From: Ralstonia wenshanensis
GTDB taxonomy: Bacteria; Pseudomonadota; Gammaproteobacteria; Burkholderiales; Burkholderiaceae
DNA length: 64,000 nucleotides
Reading direction: 5' to 3'
NCBI RefSeq assembly: GCF_021173085.1
Contig: NZ_CP076412.1
Location: 1,426,001-1,490,000, forward strand
The notes beneath the pieces are model-generated. The model was not told the DNA's origin, ran no database searches, and saw only the letters and a list, made by a program, of their open reading frames with translations. Positions 8,727-17,606 of the stretch are shown here, one piece after another (within the stretch, counting starts at the first letter, position 1; every line of letters begins with the position of its first letter). A program made the position numbers and the translations under genes.

Positions 8727-9392
8727 TTATTCCTGCGACGGGGCGGACGAACCTTCAGAGGGTGCACCCGCGAGCAGCGTGTCTTCAAAGAAGCGGCGGC
8801 GCGCGTCCTTGTCGGGCTTGCTGCCCTGGTGCCAGAGCGTGGCCTCCGATAGCTGGTAGGCGTAGAGCATGAAGGCGCGCGTCTTGGCGTCCTTGCGCGC
8901 AAAGCCGATCGCCTGGAAATGCTGGACGTAGTAGTCCATGCGATGCTCGTCCACCGCTTCGACGGCTTCTTGCGCCATCGGGTCGCGCCGCGCCCAGGCA
9001 CGGATGGCGAATTCGATCATGGCTGTGCGGCGGGCGCTGCGTCCGCGAAACGGCAGCGCGAGCAGATCGCGCACCAGGCCCTGCACCGACGGGTTTTGCC
9101 GCTCCAGCTTGGGGCCCACGCGCGTGCGCTCGCTCCAGTCCTGCAATACCTGGTGCAGCAGATCGTCGCGGTTCTTGAAGTGCCAGTAGAAGCTGCCGCG
9201 CGTCACGTCCAGCTGCTTGGCAAGCACGTCCACGCGCACGGCATCGATGCTCTTTGTCACCAGCAGATCGGTAGCGGCGCGCACCCAGTCGTCAGGCGTG
9301 AGCTGTGTACGCGGCGCGGCGGGGGAGGCGGAATCGGCATCGACTTCGACGGCTTCGTCGTGTTCGTCGATCTGCAGGGATGGCTTTGGCAT
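8727..9392 (-). CDS. TetR/AcrR family transcriptional regulator
   Basis: A 221-residue regulator starting at ATG 9392; the frame stays open upstream without ribosome-site support. The N-terminal HTH (about residues 33-80) has the typical pattern VDVLAKQLDVTRGSFYWHFKNRDDLL. The C-terminal two-thirds is a variable ligand-binding/dimer domain. It is divergent from the binding-protein gene at 9622 and leads into the MFS gene. The palindrome at 9500-9515 within the shared promoter region is a candidate binding site, so it probably represses itself, the transporter and perhaps the binding-protein gene. Confidence 0.88.
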   Translation of the reverse strand: MPKPSLQIDEHDEAVEVDADSASPAAPRTQLTPDDWVRAATDLLVTKSIDAVRVDVLAKQLDVTRGSFYWHFKNRDDLLHQVLQDWSERTRVGPKLERQNPSVQGLVRDLLALPFRGRSARRTAMIEFAIRAWARRDPMAQEAVEAVDEHRMDYYVQHFQAIGFARKDAKTRAFMLYAYQLSEATLWHQGSKPDKDARRRFFEDTLLAGAPSEGSSAPSQE

Positions 9393-9466
9393 GAAGGCGG
9401 ATTCTAGCCCCGCTGGCGGGGCTGTCCAGCGCTTAAAGCGTGCTGAGGCCCCCAGGTTTGCGCGGG

Positions 9467-9515
9467 TTGACACGGCAACAAACGCCCTCCTACCATGCAC
9501 ATACGTTTGTGTATG
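9467..9515 (+). promoter_or_regulatory. Sigma70-type promoter with overlapping palindrome (candidate TetR operator)
   Basis: TTGACA (9467-9472), an 18-bp gap and TACCAT (9491-9496) form a plausible promoter toward the binding-protein gene. CATAC (9500-9504), GTTTGT and GTATG (9511-9515) make an inverted repeat just downstream of the -10, a typical repressor position. Confidence 0.5.
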
Positions 9516-9621
9516 GAAGGATCGAGCTACCGCAAGCCTTGGTTTGCGGCTTAGTGTAAGAACCATGCTCGACGATGCCTTCTGCACGGCGTCAAACGAT
9601 AAGACATCAGGAGACATTTGC

Positions 9622-10878
9622 ATGAAGGCATTCCGACTCGCGCTGTGCGCGGCGGCAGCAGTTGGCACATTCGCAGGCGCATTTTGCCCGGGCACCGTCC
9701 ACGCCGAGACCGTCAAGATCGCGTGGATCGATCCGCTGTCGGGGCTGATGGGCGCGCTGGGCCAGAACCAGCTGCGCAGCTGGCAATACGCGGCTGATCT
9801 GGCCAACCAGCAGAACTGGAGCGGCAACGGCACCAAATTTGAAGTCGTCGGCTTTGACAACAAGGTGTCGCCGCAAGAGAGCCTGACGATCCTCAAGCAG
9901 ATCACCGACCAGGGCATCCGTTACGTTGCCCAGGGCGACGGCTCCAGCGTGGGCATGGCACTGCAGGACGCCATCGCCAAGTACAACGATCGCAATCCGG
10001 GCAAGGAGATCATCTATCTCAACTACGCGGCGGTCGATCCGGACATGACCAACAGCAAGTGCAACTACTGGCACTTCCGCCTGGACGCCAACTCCGACAT
10101 GAAGATGGAGGCCCTGACGAGCTATCTCGCCAAGGACCAGAACATCAAGAAGGTCTACCTGCTGAACCAGAACTACTCGTTCGGCCACCAGGTGGCGCGT
10201 GCGGCCAAGGAATATCTCAAGCGCAAGCGTCCGGACATCCAGGTGGTGGGTGAAGATCTGCACCCGCTTGCGCAGGTGAAGGACTTCTCGCCGTATGTCG
10301 CGAAGATTCGTGCGTCCGGCGCCGATACCGTCATCACCGGCAACTGGGGGAGCGATCTGGCGCTGCTGATCCGCGCATCGAAGGATGCGGGCCTGACCAC
10401 CAATTTCTATACGTACTACGCCGGCACAACCGGTGTGCCCACGGCGATGGGCGCCTCAGGCGCAGATCGCGTGAAGGTCATCAGCTACTTCGCGCCGAAC
10501 GATGGCAACGCCAAGACGAGCGCCGTGCTCGACGGCTTCAAGAAGAAGTACAACGACGACTTCTTTAATGCCGATGTCTACACCGGTATCGCCTTCCTGG
10601 CCAAGGCCATCAAGACCAGCGGTTCGGCCGAGCCGGCCAAGGTGGCGAAGGTCATGGAAGGCATGACGGTCGATGGTCTCAATGGCCCGATCGAAATGCG
10701 CAAGACCGACCACCAGGCGCAGCAGACGCTGTACGTGACCACCTGGGTGAAGGCCGACGGCAAGAAGATCAAGTACGACCAGGAAAACACCGGCTACGGC
10801 TGGCGTACCGACGTCACGCTGGAACCGCACCTTGCGGCCCAGCCGACGTCGTGCCAGATGAAGCGTCCGGCGTCGTAA
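9622..10878 (+). CDS. Branched-chain amino acid type ABC transporter substrate-binding protein
   Basis: A 418-residue periplasmic binding protein of the LivK/Peripla_BP_6 family. Its signal peptide ends near residue 27 (VHA-ET). The family pattern follows: IAWIDPLSGLMGALGQNQLR, then VAQGDGSSVGMALQDAI, then YLLNQNYSFGHQ. ATG 9622 is preceded by CAGGAGA (9607-9613); an upstream open frame lacks this. No permease or ATPase gene is adjacent, so it is an orphan component that must pair with a transporter elsewhere or act as a sensor partner. It is divergent from the TetR-MFS pair. Confidence 0.88.
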   Translation: MKAFRLALCAAAAVGTFAGAFCPGTVHAETVKIAWIDPLSGLMGALGQNQLRSWQYAADLANQQNWSGNGTKFEVVGFDNKVSPQESLTILKQITDQGIRYVAQGDGSSVGMALQDAIAKYNDRNPGKEIIYLNYAAVDPDMTNSKCNYWHFRLDANSDMKMEALTSYLAKDQNIKKVYLLNQNYSFGHQVARAAKEYLKRKRPDIQVVGEDLHPLAQVKDFSPYVAKIRASGADTVITGNWGSDLALLIRASKDAGLTTNFYTYYAGTTGVPTAMGASGADRVKVISYFAPNDGNAKTSAVLDGFKKKYNDDFFNADVYTGIAFLAKAIKTSGSAEPAKVAKVMEGMTVDGLNGPIEMRKTDHQAQQTLYVTTWVKADGKKIKYDQENTGYGWRTDVTLEPHLAAQPTSCQMKRPAS

Positions 10879-10888
10879 CCGCGTGATC

Positions 10889-10928
10889 GTGGTGTCCCGG
10901 GGTCAGTTCATTAGACCGGGGACACCAC
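10889..10928. terminator. Convergent hairpin between binding-protein and dehydrogenase genes
   Basis: GTGGTGTCCC (10889-10898) pairs with GGGGACACCAC ending at 10928 around the stop of the minus-strand gene. It lies 11 bp after the plus-strand stop. No U-run follows, so termination efficiency is uncertain. Confidence 0.4.
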
Positions 10929-11843
10929 GCCTGTGCCCGCCAGATGTCCGCGGGCGTTCTCCAGAAAGCGATCCACCGTAGCCTGCACCGATTCCGGCGA
11001 CCAGCCGGCAATGTGCGGCGTCAGAACGACCTGCTCCAGGTCCAGCAGCCCGGCCGGCGGCTTGGGCTCGCTCTCATACACATCCAGCCCCGCGCCACCC
11101 AGCTTGCCTGCGCGGATGGCCGCTTCCAGTGCCGCCGTATCCATCACGCTGCCGCGCGCAATGTTGACCACGTAGCCGTTGGGGCCCAGCGCTTCCAGGA
11201 TCGTCTGGTTGACGAGGTGCTTGGTCTGCGCACCGCCCGGCGTGGCAACGATCAGGAAGTCGGCCCACTCGGCCATGTCCTTGAGCGCATCGAAGTAGCG
11301 GTACGACACGCCGTCGCGTGGCTTGCGGTTGTGATAGCCGATCTGCATGTCGAAGCCGGCAGCGCGGCGCGCGATCTGCATGCCGATGGTGCCGAGACCC
11401 ACGATGCCCAGGCGCTTGCCGCATACGCCGGGCTGCAGCGGAATGTCGTCGCGCCAGACGCCGTTGCGTGTGGACCGGTCCAGCTTGGGAATGCCGCGCA
11501 CGGTGGCCAGCAGCAAGCCAAAGGCGTGGTCGGCCACGCAGGCGTCGTTGGTGCCGGCGCCGTTGGCCACCACCACGCCGCGGGCGCGGGCGGCCTCTAC
11601 ATCGATGTTCTCGTAGCCCGCGCCCAGCGCGCAGGCGAGCTCCAGCTCGGGCATCGCGGCGATCTCTGCACCGGTCAGGCCCGTCGAGCCATTGGTCAGC
11701 ACGATGCGGACGTTTTTCCCCTCGCGCGCGATGGCGGCATCGCGTTCGGCGCGGGTGGGTGCATGGATGACGTGGAAATGTTCAGCGATCTGCGCCACGT
11801 TATCGGGCGTCATCGCAATGAGGAGCAGCAGGGTCGGTTGCAT
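10911..11843 (-). CDS. D-2-hydroxyacid dehydrogenase (NAD(P)-dependent)
   Basis: A 310-residue member of the D-isomer 2-hydroxyacid dehydrogenase family, which reduces 2-keto acids such as glyoxylate or hydroxypyruvate. The Rossmann motif GLGTIG is at 149-154. The catalytic Arg is in NIARG (R229), the Glu in DVYESEP (about 256-258) and the His in LTPHIAGW (H276). It has no obvious operon partner; the plus-strand neighbour upstream is divergent across 275 bp. It is distinct from the second family member at 38851-39783. Substrate cannot be fixed from sequence. Confidence 0.88.
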   Translation of the reverse strand: MQPTLLLLIAMTPDNVAQIAEHFHVIHAPTRAERDAAIAREGKNVRIVLTNGSTGLTGAEIAAMPELELACALGAGYENIDVEAARARGVVVANGAGTNDACVADHAFGLLLATVRGIPKLDRSTRNGVWRDDIPLQPGVCGKRLGIVGLGTIGMQIARRAAGFDMQIGYHNRKPRDGVSYRYFDALKDMAEWADFLIVATPGGAQTKHLVNQTILEALGPNGYVVNIARGSVMDTAALEAAIRAGKLGGAGLDVYESEPKPPAGLLDLEQVVLTPHIAGWSPESVQATVDRFLENARGHLAGTGVVSPV

Positions 11844-12118
11844 GGTCAGGAGAGGAGGCGGACCGCATCAATGGGGGCGAGACCCCGATCGGCAAGGAGG
11901 TGCGTCGCACGGCGCCTGGCGATGATAGCGCGCGCCCCCAGCGCCTTGCCCAAAGCCACGGCGGCGATGCGGTTACACCCCGTTACCGATGAGCAGGTTT
12001 GGTTGCACGGGTTTGCAGGGCTGCGGCATAGACTTTGCGGCAAGAGGCGCATGGCCGCAGGCCGCAGAACAGACTGCAGGTCCGGCGCAGACGCCTCGTT
12101 CACAAGACGGGAATCATC

Positions 12119-12823
12119 ATGCGAGCAACGAACAAGTCGGACCGTGCAGGGCGCGCAGCGCGTTGGGTGACAGCAGCCACATTGGCTGCCGTGGCAGCCG
12201 GGCTGACAGGCTGCGTGACAGCACCTGCGTACCCCGGTTATGGAGCGGGCTATGGGGCGGGTTATGCCGCGGGCAGTAATGCTTATGGCAACAGCGTCGG
12301 CCCGGCCACTTACAGCAGCGGCTATACCAGCGGGTACGACAACACGTACAACAATGGCTACGGTACGAACGCGCCGCAGCCGTATCCACAGCAGCCGGCG
12401 CCGACCTATTCGCAGCCACAGCCGGCTTACTCGCAGCCGAACTATTCGCCGTATCCGAGCAACGGCGATCCGTCTTACCAAGCACCGGCGGATAACCGCT
12501 ACGGCGTTGTCGAATACGTCGAAGCGGTGCCCGTGCGCGGCCAGTCGAGCGGCGTCGGCGCCGTGCTCGGCGGCGTAGTGGGCGGCTTGCTTGGCCACCA
12601 GGTTGGCGGCGGGCGCGGCAACACCGTGGCTACCATCGGCGGCGCGGTGGCGGGTGCCATGGCGGGCAACGCCGTGGAAGGCAACACGGTGGTGGGCCAG
12701 ACCTACCGCGTGACCATGCGGCTGAACGACAATTCGCGCGTGACGCTCACGCAGAACAACCCGAACGGCCTGCGCGTGGGTGATCGCGCCCGCATCGAAA
12801 ACAACATGGCAGTGCCGTACTAG
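12119..12823 (+). CDS. Glycine-zipper 2TM outer membrane lipoprotein
   Basis: A 234-residue protein with a lipoprotein signal (lipobox GLTGC, Cys32). A Tyr/Gly/Pro/Gln-rich low-complexity stretch runs from about 35 to 125. The C-terminal domain then carries glycine-zipper helices ([19 protein letters not shown] and [15 protein letters not shown]), as in SlyB/OmpA-like 2TM lipoproteins. Such proteins sit in the outer membrane and help envelope integrity. ATG 12119 is preferred over an upstream in-frame start because it directly begins the signal peptide. It stands alone, 91 bp ahead of the chemoreceptor gene, and divergent from the dehydrogenase gene. Confidence 0.85.
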   Translation: MRATNKSDRAGRAARWVTAATLAAVAAGLTGCVTAPAYPGYGAGYGAGYAAGSNAYGNSVGPATYSSGYTSGYDNTYNNGYGTNAPQPYPQQPAPTYSQPQPAYSQPNYSPYPSNGDPSYQAPADNRYGVVEYVEAVPVRGQSSGVGAVLGGVVGGLLGHQVGGGRGNTVATIGGAVAGAMAGNAVEGNTVVGQTYRVTMRLNDNSRVTLTQNNPNGLRVGDRARIENNMAVPY

Positions 12824-12914
12824 CCACATCCTGCATGGGATGTGCCCGCGCCGGGCTTCAGAAACGGCGCGGGCCGACCGATATAGCGGAGGCGATAACC
12901 CTGCGGTGATTCCC

Positions 12915-14753
12915 ATGCTCAATCGACTTTCCATCCGTTTCCGTCTCAACGCAGCGCTGACGCTGCTCGCCTTGCTGCTCACGATTACGGGCACGATTGG
13001 CGTGATCGGGATGCGCGCCTCCGACGCAAATATCAACGAGATCTACTCCAATCAGCTCGCTTCGGCATCGCTGATGGGCAAGGCGCAGCTGAATGCCGCG
13101 ATCGTGCGTACGACGCTTGATCGGGCGGTCTTCCATCCGGATGCGGCCGACGTGCCGGCCATCATCGAGAAGGCCAACGCTTACCGCGCCAAGTCGGAAG
13201 GCGCGTGGAAGCAATACAAGGCGCTCCCCATGACCGCGGAGGAAGCCCGCCTGGCCGCGGACGTTGAAGCCAAACGCGCCGCGTTGTTCCGCGACGGCAT
13301 CGAGCCCCTGATGGGCGCTCTGCGCGGGCACGATGCCGCTACTGCAGACAAGGTGGTCATGACCGTCATCCCGCCGCAGTTTGTGGCGCTGTCTGCGGCC
13401 GTTGACGTGCTGGATCGCAGCCAGGCTGAGCAGGCCAAGACAGCCTACGAAGGCGCGGTCGCCCGCTCGCACGCATTCCTGATGCTGATCGTCGGCGCCA
13501 TCGTGGTGGGTATTGCCGCAGCGCTGGGCTGCGCATTCGGCCTGCACCGTGCGATCTCGGTGCCGCTCTCAAAGATGCTGGGCCACTTCAGCGCGATCTC
13601 GCAGGGCAACCTGACCGAGCGCATCACCGTCAGCAGCAAGGACGAAATGGGTGCGCTCACGCAAGGTCTCGTCGACATGCAACATGGCCTGATCCGCACC
13701 ATCGTGACGATGCGCGGCGGCAGCGAATCCATCGCCAGCGCCACCAAGCAGATTGCGGCCGGCAACATGGACCTGTCTCAGCGCACGGAAGAGCAGGCTT
13801 CGTCGCTGGAAGAGACGGCGTCGAGCATGGAAGAACTGACGAGCATCGTGCGTCAGAACGCCGACAACGCTCGCCAGGCCAGCCAGCTTGCGGGCAACGC
13901 ATCGGACATCGCCGTCAAGGGCGGTGAGGTGGTAGGCCGCGTGATCGAGACGATGTCGGGCATCAACGACAGCAGCAAGAAGATCGCAGACATCATCGGC
14001 GTGATCGAAGGCATCGCGTTCCAGACGAACATTCTGGCGTTGAATGCGGCGGTGGAAGCCGCGCGCGCGGGTGAGCAGGGCCGTGGGTTTGCGGTGGTGG
14101 CGGGCGAGGTGCGCAGCCTGGCGCAGCGCTCGGCCACGGCAGCCAAGGAGATCAAGGAGTTGATCAGCGATTCAGTAGGCCGTGTCGAGAACGGCTCGAC
14201 GCTGGTGACCGAAGCCGGGGCGGTGATTGACGAAGTGGTGGTGGCAGTCAAGCGCGTGACCGACATCATGGGCGAGATCAGCTCTGCATCGGACGAGCAA
14301 AGCGCCGGTATCGAGCAAGTCAACCAGGCCGTCACGCAGATGGACGAGGTGACCCAGCAGAACGCCGCGCTGGTAGAAGAGGCTGCTGCTGCTGCGCAAT
14401 CACTGGAAGAGCAGGCTGGCGTGCTGCGCGAGGCGGTGGCATCGTTCCGCCTGCCTGCAGCGGGTGTGCACGCTGAACCCGTGCTGGTGCCCGTGGTTGC
14501 AAAGGCGGCGCCTGCCGCGTCGGCTGCGTCGAATACATCGGCCGTGCCCAGCCCGGTCGCTAAACCGGCGGCACGCAAACCTGCCGTGGCGACGGTGCGT
14601 TCGGCCAGCAAGCGCGCCGCTGCGCGGGTCAAGCCGGCTGCTGTGCCGGCTCAGAGCGTGAAGGTAGCGCCTGCCATGGCAGCCGACCCCAAGCCTGGCA
14701 AGCTTGCCTTGGCTGCGGCCTCCAACGATGCCGACGACTGGGAACAGTTCTGA
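12915..14753 (+). CDS. Methyl-accepting chemotaxis protein
   Basis: A 612-residue transmembrane chemoreceptor. TM1 spans about 10-33, a periplasmic four-helix-bundle ligand domain about 34-185 (4HB_MCP type), TM2 about 190-213, then HAMP and the cytoplasmic signalling hairpin with the invariant tip [20 protein letters not shown]. The tail (about 520-612) is Ala/Pro/Lys-rich and lacks a clear CheR-docking pentapeptide; it ends DDWEQF, as many Burkholderiales MCPs do. Start ATG 12915 has only a weak ribosome site; an in-frame GTG at 12906 lies 13 bases behind GGAGG (12888-12892) and is a real alternative. Ligand unknown. Confidence 0.92.
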   Translation: MLNRLSIRFRLNAALTLLALLLTITGTIGVIGMRASDANINEIYSNQLASASLMGKAQLNAAIVRTTLDRAVFHPDAADVPAIIEKANAYRAKSEGAWKQYKALPMTAEEARLAADVEAKRAALFRDGIEPLMGALRGHDAATADKVVMTVIPPQFVALSAAVDVLDRSQAEQAKTAYEGAVARSHAFLMLIVGAIVVGIAAALGCAFGLHRAISVPLSKMLGHFSAISQGNLTERITVSSKDEMGALTQGLVDMQHGLIRTIVTMRGGSESIASATKQIAAGNMDLSQRTEEQASSLEETASSMEELTSIVRQNADNARQASQLAGNASDIAVKGGEVVGRVIETMSGINDSSKKIADIIGVIEGIAFQTNILALNAAVEAARAGEQGRGFAVVAGEVRSLAQRSATAAKEIKELISDSVGRVENGSTLVTEAGAVIDEVVVAVKRVTDIMGEISSASDEQSAGIEQVNQAVTQMDEVTQQNAALVEEAAAAAQSLEEQAGVLREAVASFRLPAAGVHAEPVLVPVVAKAAPAASAASNTSAVPSPVAKPAARKPAVATVRSASKRAAARVKPAAVPAQSVKVAPAMAADPKPGKLALAAASNDADDWEQF

Positions 14754-14780
14754 CGCAGAAGTCGACGCGTTCATCTCAAC

Positions 14781-14809
14781 AAGCCGCGCCCCGAGCGCGG
14801 CTTTGTGTT
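14781..14809 (+). terminator. Rho-independent terminator after chemoreceptor gene
   Basis: AAGCCGCGC (14781-14789), loop CCCGA, then GCGCGGCTT (14795-14803) form a perfect 9-bp stem followed by TGTGTTT. It begins 28 bp after the stop. Confidence 0.85.
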
Positions 14810-15494
14810 TCAGCGCTGTAACGGATTTGCGGAATTGCTTGGGCCGATGTTGTCGGCCTGGATTGCGATTCGCGCGACAACGTAGCGCGCGCCTAGGCAG
14901 CCTGCGTGGTCGGCGTGCGTGCGGTGTGAGATCCCCCTGGCGGATCCTTTATGCACAAGGCTTTGCGAGCCGCGTCCCGTTGCGCGCCGACGTGCATGCG
15001 GCAACATTCGCACCGTGCCGGTCTGGCGGGCGCTGTGCTCGCTTAACCCAAACACCCTGCACCTGACCGCTCTGCGCCTCCGTCATTCGTAGGGAGGCCT
15101 TGTCCGCTGCCCGGACGAATGTCCCAGCTCATTTGATGGCGTTGCATGCCGTGGCGTTGATCTTGCCACCCTTGCCGCCCGCGTCTTGCGTTCACCCATG
15201 CAACAACCTGGCGTATCCGGCACGTGTCCGAAGACGTCTGTGGTGCGCTGCACCGCATAACCGTGCGCTTTGGTGGGCGTTGGTATGGTCCTCGCGTTCT
15301 CCCTCGCCGGAAGCAGGCTAGAGGGCGACGCATCAACCCGGTCGACAGTAGGTGAACGGGTCGGATGCCACGGCGCAAAGCGGTTGCGCCGCAAGTCGAA
15401 AAGACCTTGGGGGAAGCATGAGCGCCGCAGCGCAAGGCGGAAGGTACGCCGGACACTGGCAACGCGCCCGTCGGGTGGGAGCAGGGGAGCAGCC
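14810..15494. other. Long non-coding leader upstream of the nfrB-like gene, with hairpins
   Basis: I find no convincing gene in these 685 bases; short open frames here lack ribosome sites and recognisable composition. It does hold paired elements: GGCCGA/TCGGCC (14842-14858); GTTGCATG (15141-15148) pairing with CATGCAAC (15197-15204) around an inner GTGGC/GCCAC; ACCCG (15336-15340) with CGGGT (15357-15361); and the 8-bp stem CGGCGCAA (15371-15378)/TTGCGCCG (15384-15391). It must contain the promoter of the polysaccharide locus, but I could not place a clear -35/-10 pair. Confidence 0.55.
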
Positions 15495-17606
15495 ATGAGC
15501 GATCTGCCATGGGAGCTTTACCTGGCGTTGCTCAACACCTTGACGGTGGCGACCACACTCGTCATCTTCATCAGCACCGCCGACGATTTTTTCCTGGACG
15601 CCTTTTACTGGGTGCGGGAACTGTGGCTGTGGCCGCAGCGTGGGCGCACGCCGGTCACGATCTCGGCGCAATCGTTGCGCGAGCGCGAAGAGCAATGGCT
15701 CGCGATCATGGTGCCGGCGTGGAAGGAGTACGACGTCATCGCCAAGATGGTCGAGAACACCCTGGCGACGATGGAGTACACGCGCTTCATCATCTTTGCT
15801 GGTGCGTACCGCAACGATGCGGAAACCACCACCGAAGTCGAGCGCATGGTGCGCCGCTATCCGGGCCGTGTGGTGCGCGCAGCCGTCACGCACGATGGCC
15901 CGACGTGCAAGGCCGACTGCCTGAACACCATCATCCAGACCATCATCCGGCACGAGGCAGGCCACGGCATCCGCTTTGCGGGCGTGATCATGCACGACTG
16001 CGAAGACGTGATCCACCCGCTGGAGCTGAAGTACTTCAACTACTTCATCCGCGATCAGGATCTCGTGCAGTTGCCGGTGCTATCGCTTGAGCGCAAGTGG
16101 TACGAGTGGGTGGCCGGTACGTACATGGATGATTTTTCCGAGACGCACCAGAAAGACCTGGTGGCGCGCCAGGCGCTGACCGGTACGGTGCCCGGGGCCG
16201 GTGTTGCGCTGTGCTACAGCCGCCGTGCCATAGAAGCGGTGATGAAGGTGCGCGGTGATTCTCCGTTCAACACCAGCACGCTCACCGAAGACTACGACTT
16301 CAGCTTCCGGCTGCGCGAACTCGGCATGCGTGAAGCGTTCGTGCATTTCCCGATCTGCGAGAACGCAGAGCCGACTGAAGACGCTCAGGGCAAGACAAGA
16401 ACGCGCTGGCGTTTTGGGCGGCGCAAGGGCGCCCGCCCGCAACTGCTGGCCACGCGTGAGTACTTTCCGAGCACGTTCCGCACGGCTTACCGCCAGCGCG
16501 CACGCTGGGTGCTCGGCATTGCGTTCCAGGGCTGGTTGCAGATGGGCTGGAACGGCAACCTCATCACCCGCTACATGTTCTTCCGGGACCGCAAGGGCGT
16601 GCTGACGGCGCTGTTCTCGATCCTGGCCTACGTGTTGTCGCTGAACTATCTGGCGCTGGCCGCGCTTTCCGCCAAAGGTGTGATGACCATTCCGGATGGC
16701 ACGTTCGTGGTCGGCAGCATCTGGATGCAGGATCTGCTGGCCGTCAACGCCGCGCTGCTCTTCAACCGGCTGGCGCAGCGCGTGTACTTTGTCGGGCGGC
16801 TCAACGGCCCGCTGCAGGGTGTGCTGTGTCTGCCCAGGCTGGTGGTGAACAACTTCATCAACTTCTTCTCGGTATGCAGGGCGTGGAAGATCTTCCTGAT
16901 CTACTGCCTGACCGGCAAGCCTATCGCCTGGGACAAGACGCAGCACACGTACCTGTCGAACGACGCGCTGGGCCGCACGCGCTGCAAGCTGGGCGAGACG
17001 CTCGTCAAGTGGGAAGTGCTCACGCAGGAGCAGCTGGATGCCGCACTTGCTATCCAGCGCCAGACCGGGCGCCGGCTCGGGCAAGTGCTGATCGAGCAGG
17101 GGCTGGTCACGCCCGACACGCTGGCCGATGCGCTGGCCGAGCAGGTCGACCTGCCGCGCGTGAGCCTGACCAACGTCGTGCTCGGTGCGCTGGCCGATTG
17201 CCTGCCGCGTGACCTGGCTGTGCGGCATCACGTGGTGCCGTTCTCGATTGGCGAAGACGGTTCGCTCAACATCGCCGTGTCGGAGTTGCCCAACGGCGAA
17301 GTGCTGGAAGAGTTGGCCCGCGCGGCCGGTCGCAAGGTCGCGTGCTTCATGGCGTGCGATCACGAAATGTCGGCCGAGCTGGCGCAGATGGCCGATCCCA
17401 ACCGCCGTACCACGGTCGTGTTCGGCCCGGCGGCGCATTCGGCCATGCTGGCCATTGAATCCATGACGGGCGCCGGCCCAGAAGCTGTAGCCGGCACGGC
17501 ACCCGCACCCGAGGCTTCCACCATCCCCCCGATTCCTGTGCCGCCGGACCTGCCCCCTGGGCCCGACCCGCGGCCGAACCCATCTGTTGCGGGAGGTGTG
17601 GCATGA
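15495..17606 (+). CDS. nfrB: NfrB-like inner-membrane glycosyltransferase with C-terminal MshEN (c-di-GMP-binding) domain
   Basis: A 703-residue protein starting at ATG 15495 behind AGGGGAG. An N-terminal membrane segment (about 10-30) is followed by a GT2 domain with the metal-binding HDCED at 167-171, the catalytic region TED at 264-266 and QRARW at 334-338. Membrane helices run from about 355 to 480. A MshEN domain begins near residue 495, with two tandem motifs: KLGETLV...QLDAALAIQ and RLGQVLIEQG...LADALAEQ. MshEN domains bind c-di-GMP. In E. coli, NfrB is the inner-membrane partner needed for phage N4 adsorption and makes a ManNAc-containing glycan. The stop overlaps the nfrA start by 4 bp (ATGA). 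The Pro-rich tail is dispensable-looking. Confidence 0.85.
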   Translation: MSDLPWELYLALLNTLTVATTLVIFISTADDFFLDAFYWVRELWLWPQRGRTPVTISAQSLREREEQWLAIMVPAWKEYDVIAKMVENTLATMEYTRFIIFAGAYRNDAETTTEVERMVRRYPGRVVRAAVTHDGPTCKADCLNTIIQTIIRHEAGHGIRFAGVIMHDCEDVIHPLELKYFNYFIRDQDLVQLPVLSLERKWYEWVAGTYMDDFSETHQKDLVARQALTGTVPGAGVALCYSRRAIEAVMKVRGDSPFNTSTLTEDYDFSFRLRELGMREAFVHFPICENAEPTEDAQGKTRTRWRFGRRKGARPQLLATREYFPSTFRTAYRQRARWVLGIAFQGWLQMGWNGNLITRYMFFRDRKGVLTALFSILAYVLSLNYLALAALSAKGVMTIPDGTFVVGSIWMQDLLAVNAALLFNRLAQRVYFVGRLNGPLQGVLCLPRLVVNNFINFFSVCRAWKIFLIYCLTGKPIAWDKTQHTYLSNDALGRTRCKLGETLVKWEVLTQEQLDAALAIQRQTGRRLGQVLIEQGLVTPDTLADALAEQVDLPRVSLTNVVLGALADCLPRDLAVRHHVVPFSIGEDGSLNIAVSELPNGEVLEELARAAGRKVACFMACDHEMSAELAQMADPNRRTTVVFGPAAHSAMLAIESMTGAGPEAVAGTAPAPEASTIPPIPVPPDLPPGPDPRPNPSVAGGVA

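Noticed and set aside
15043-15510. Minus-strand open frame of 155 codons in the nfrB leader
   Set aside because: No ribosome site, no recognisable sequence, and it overlaps the nfrB start.
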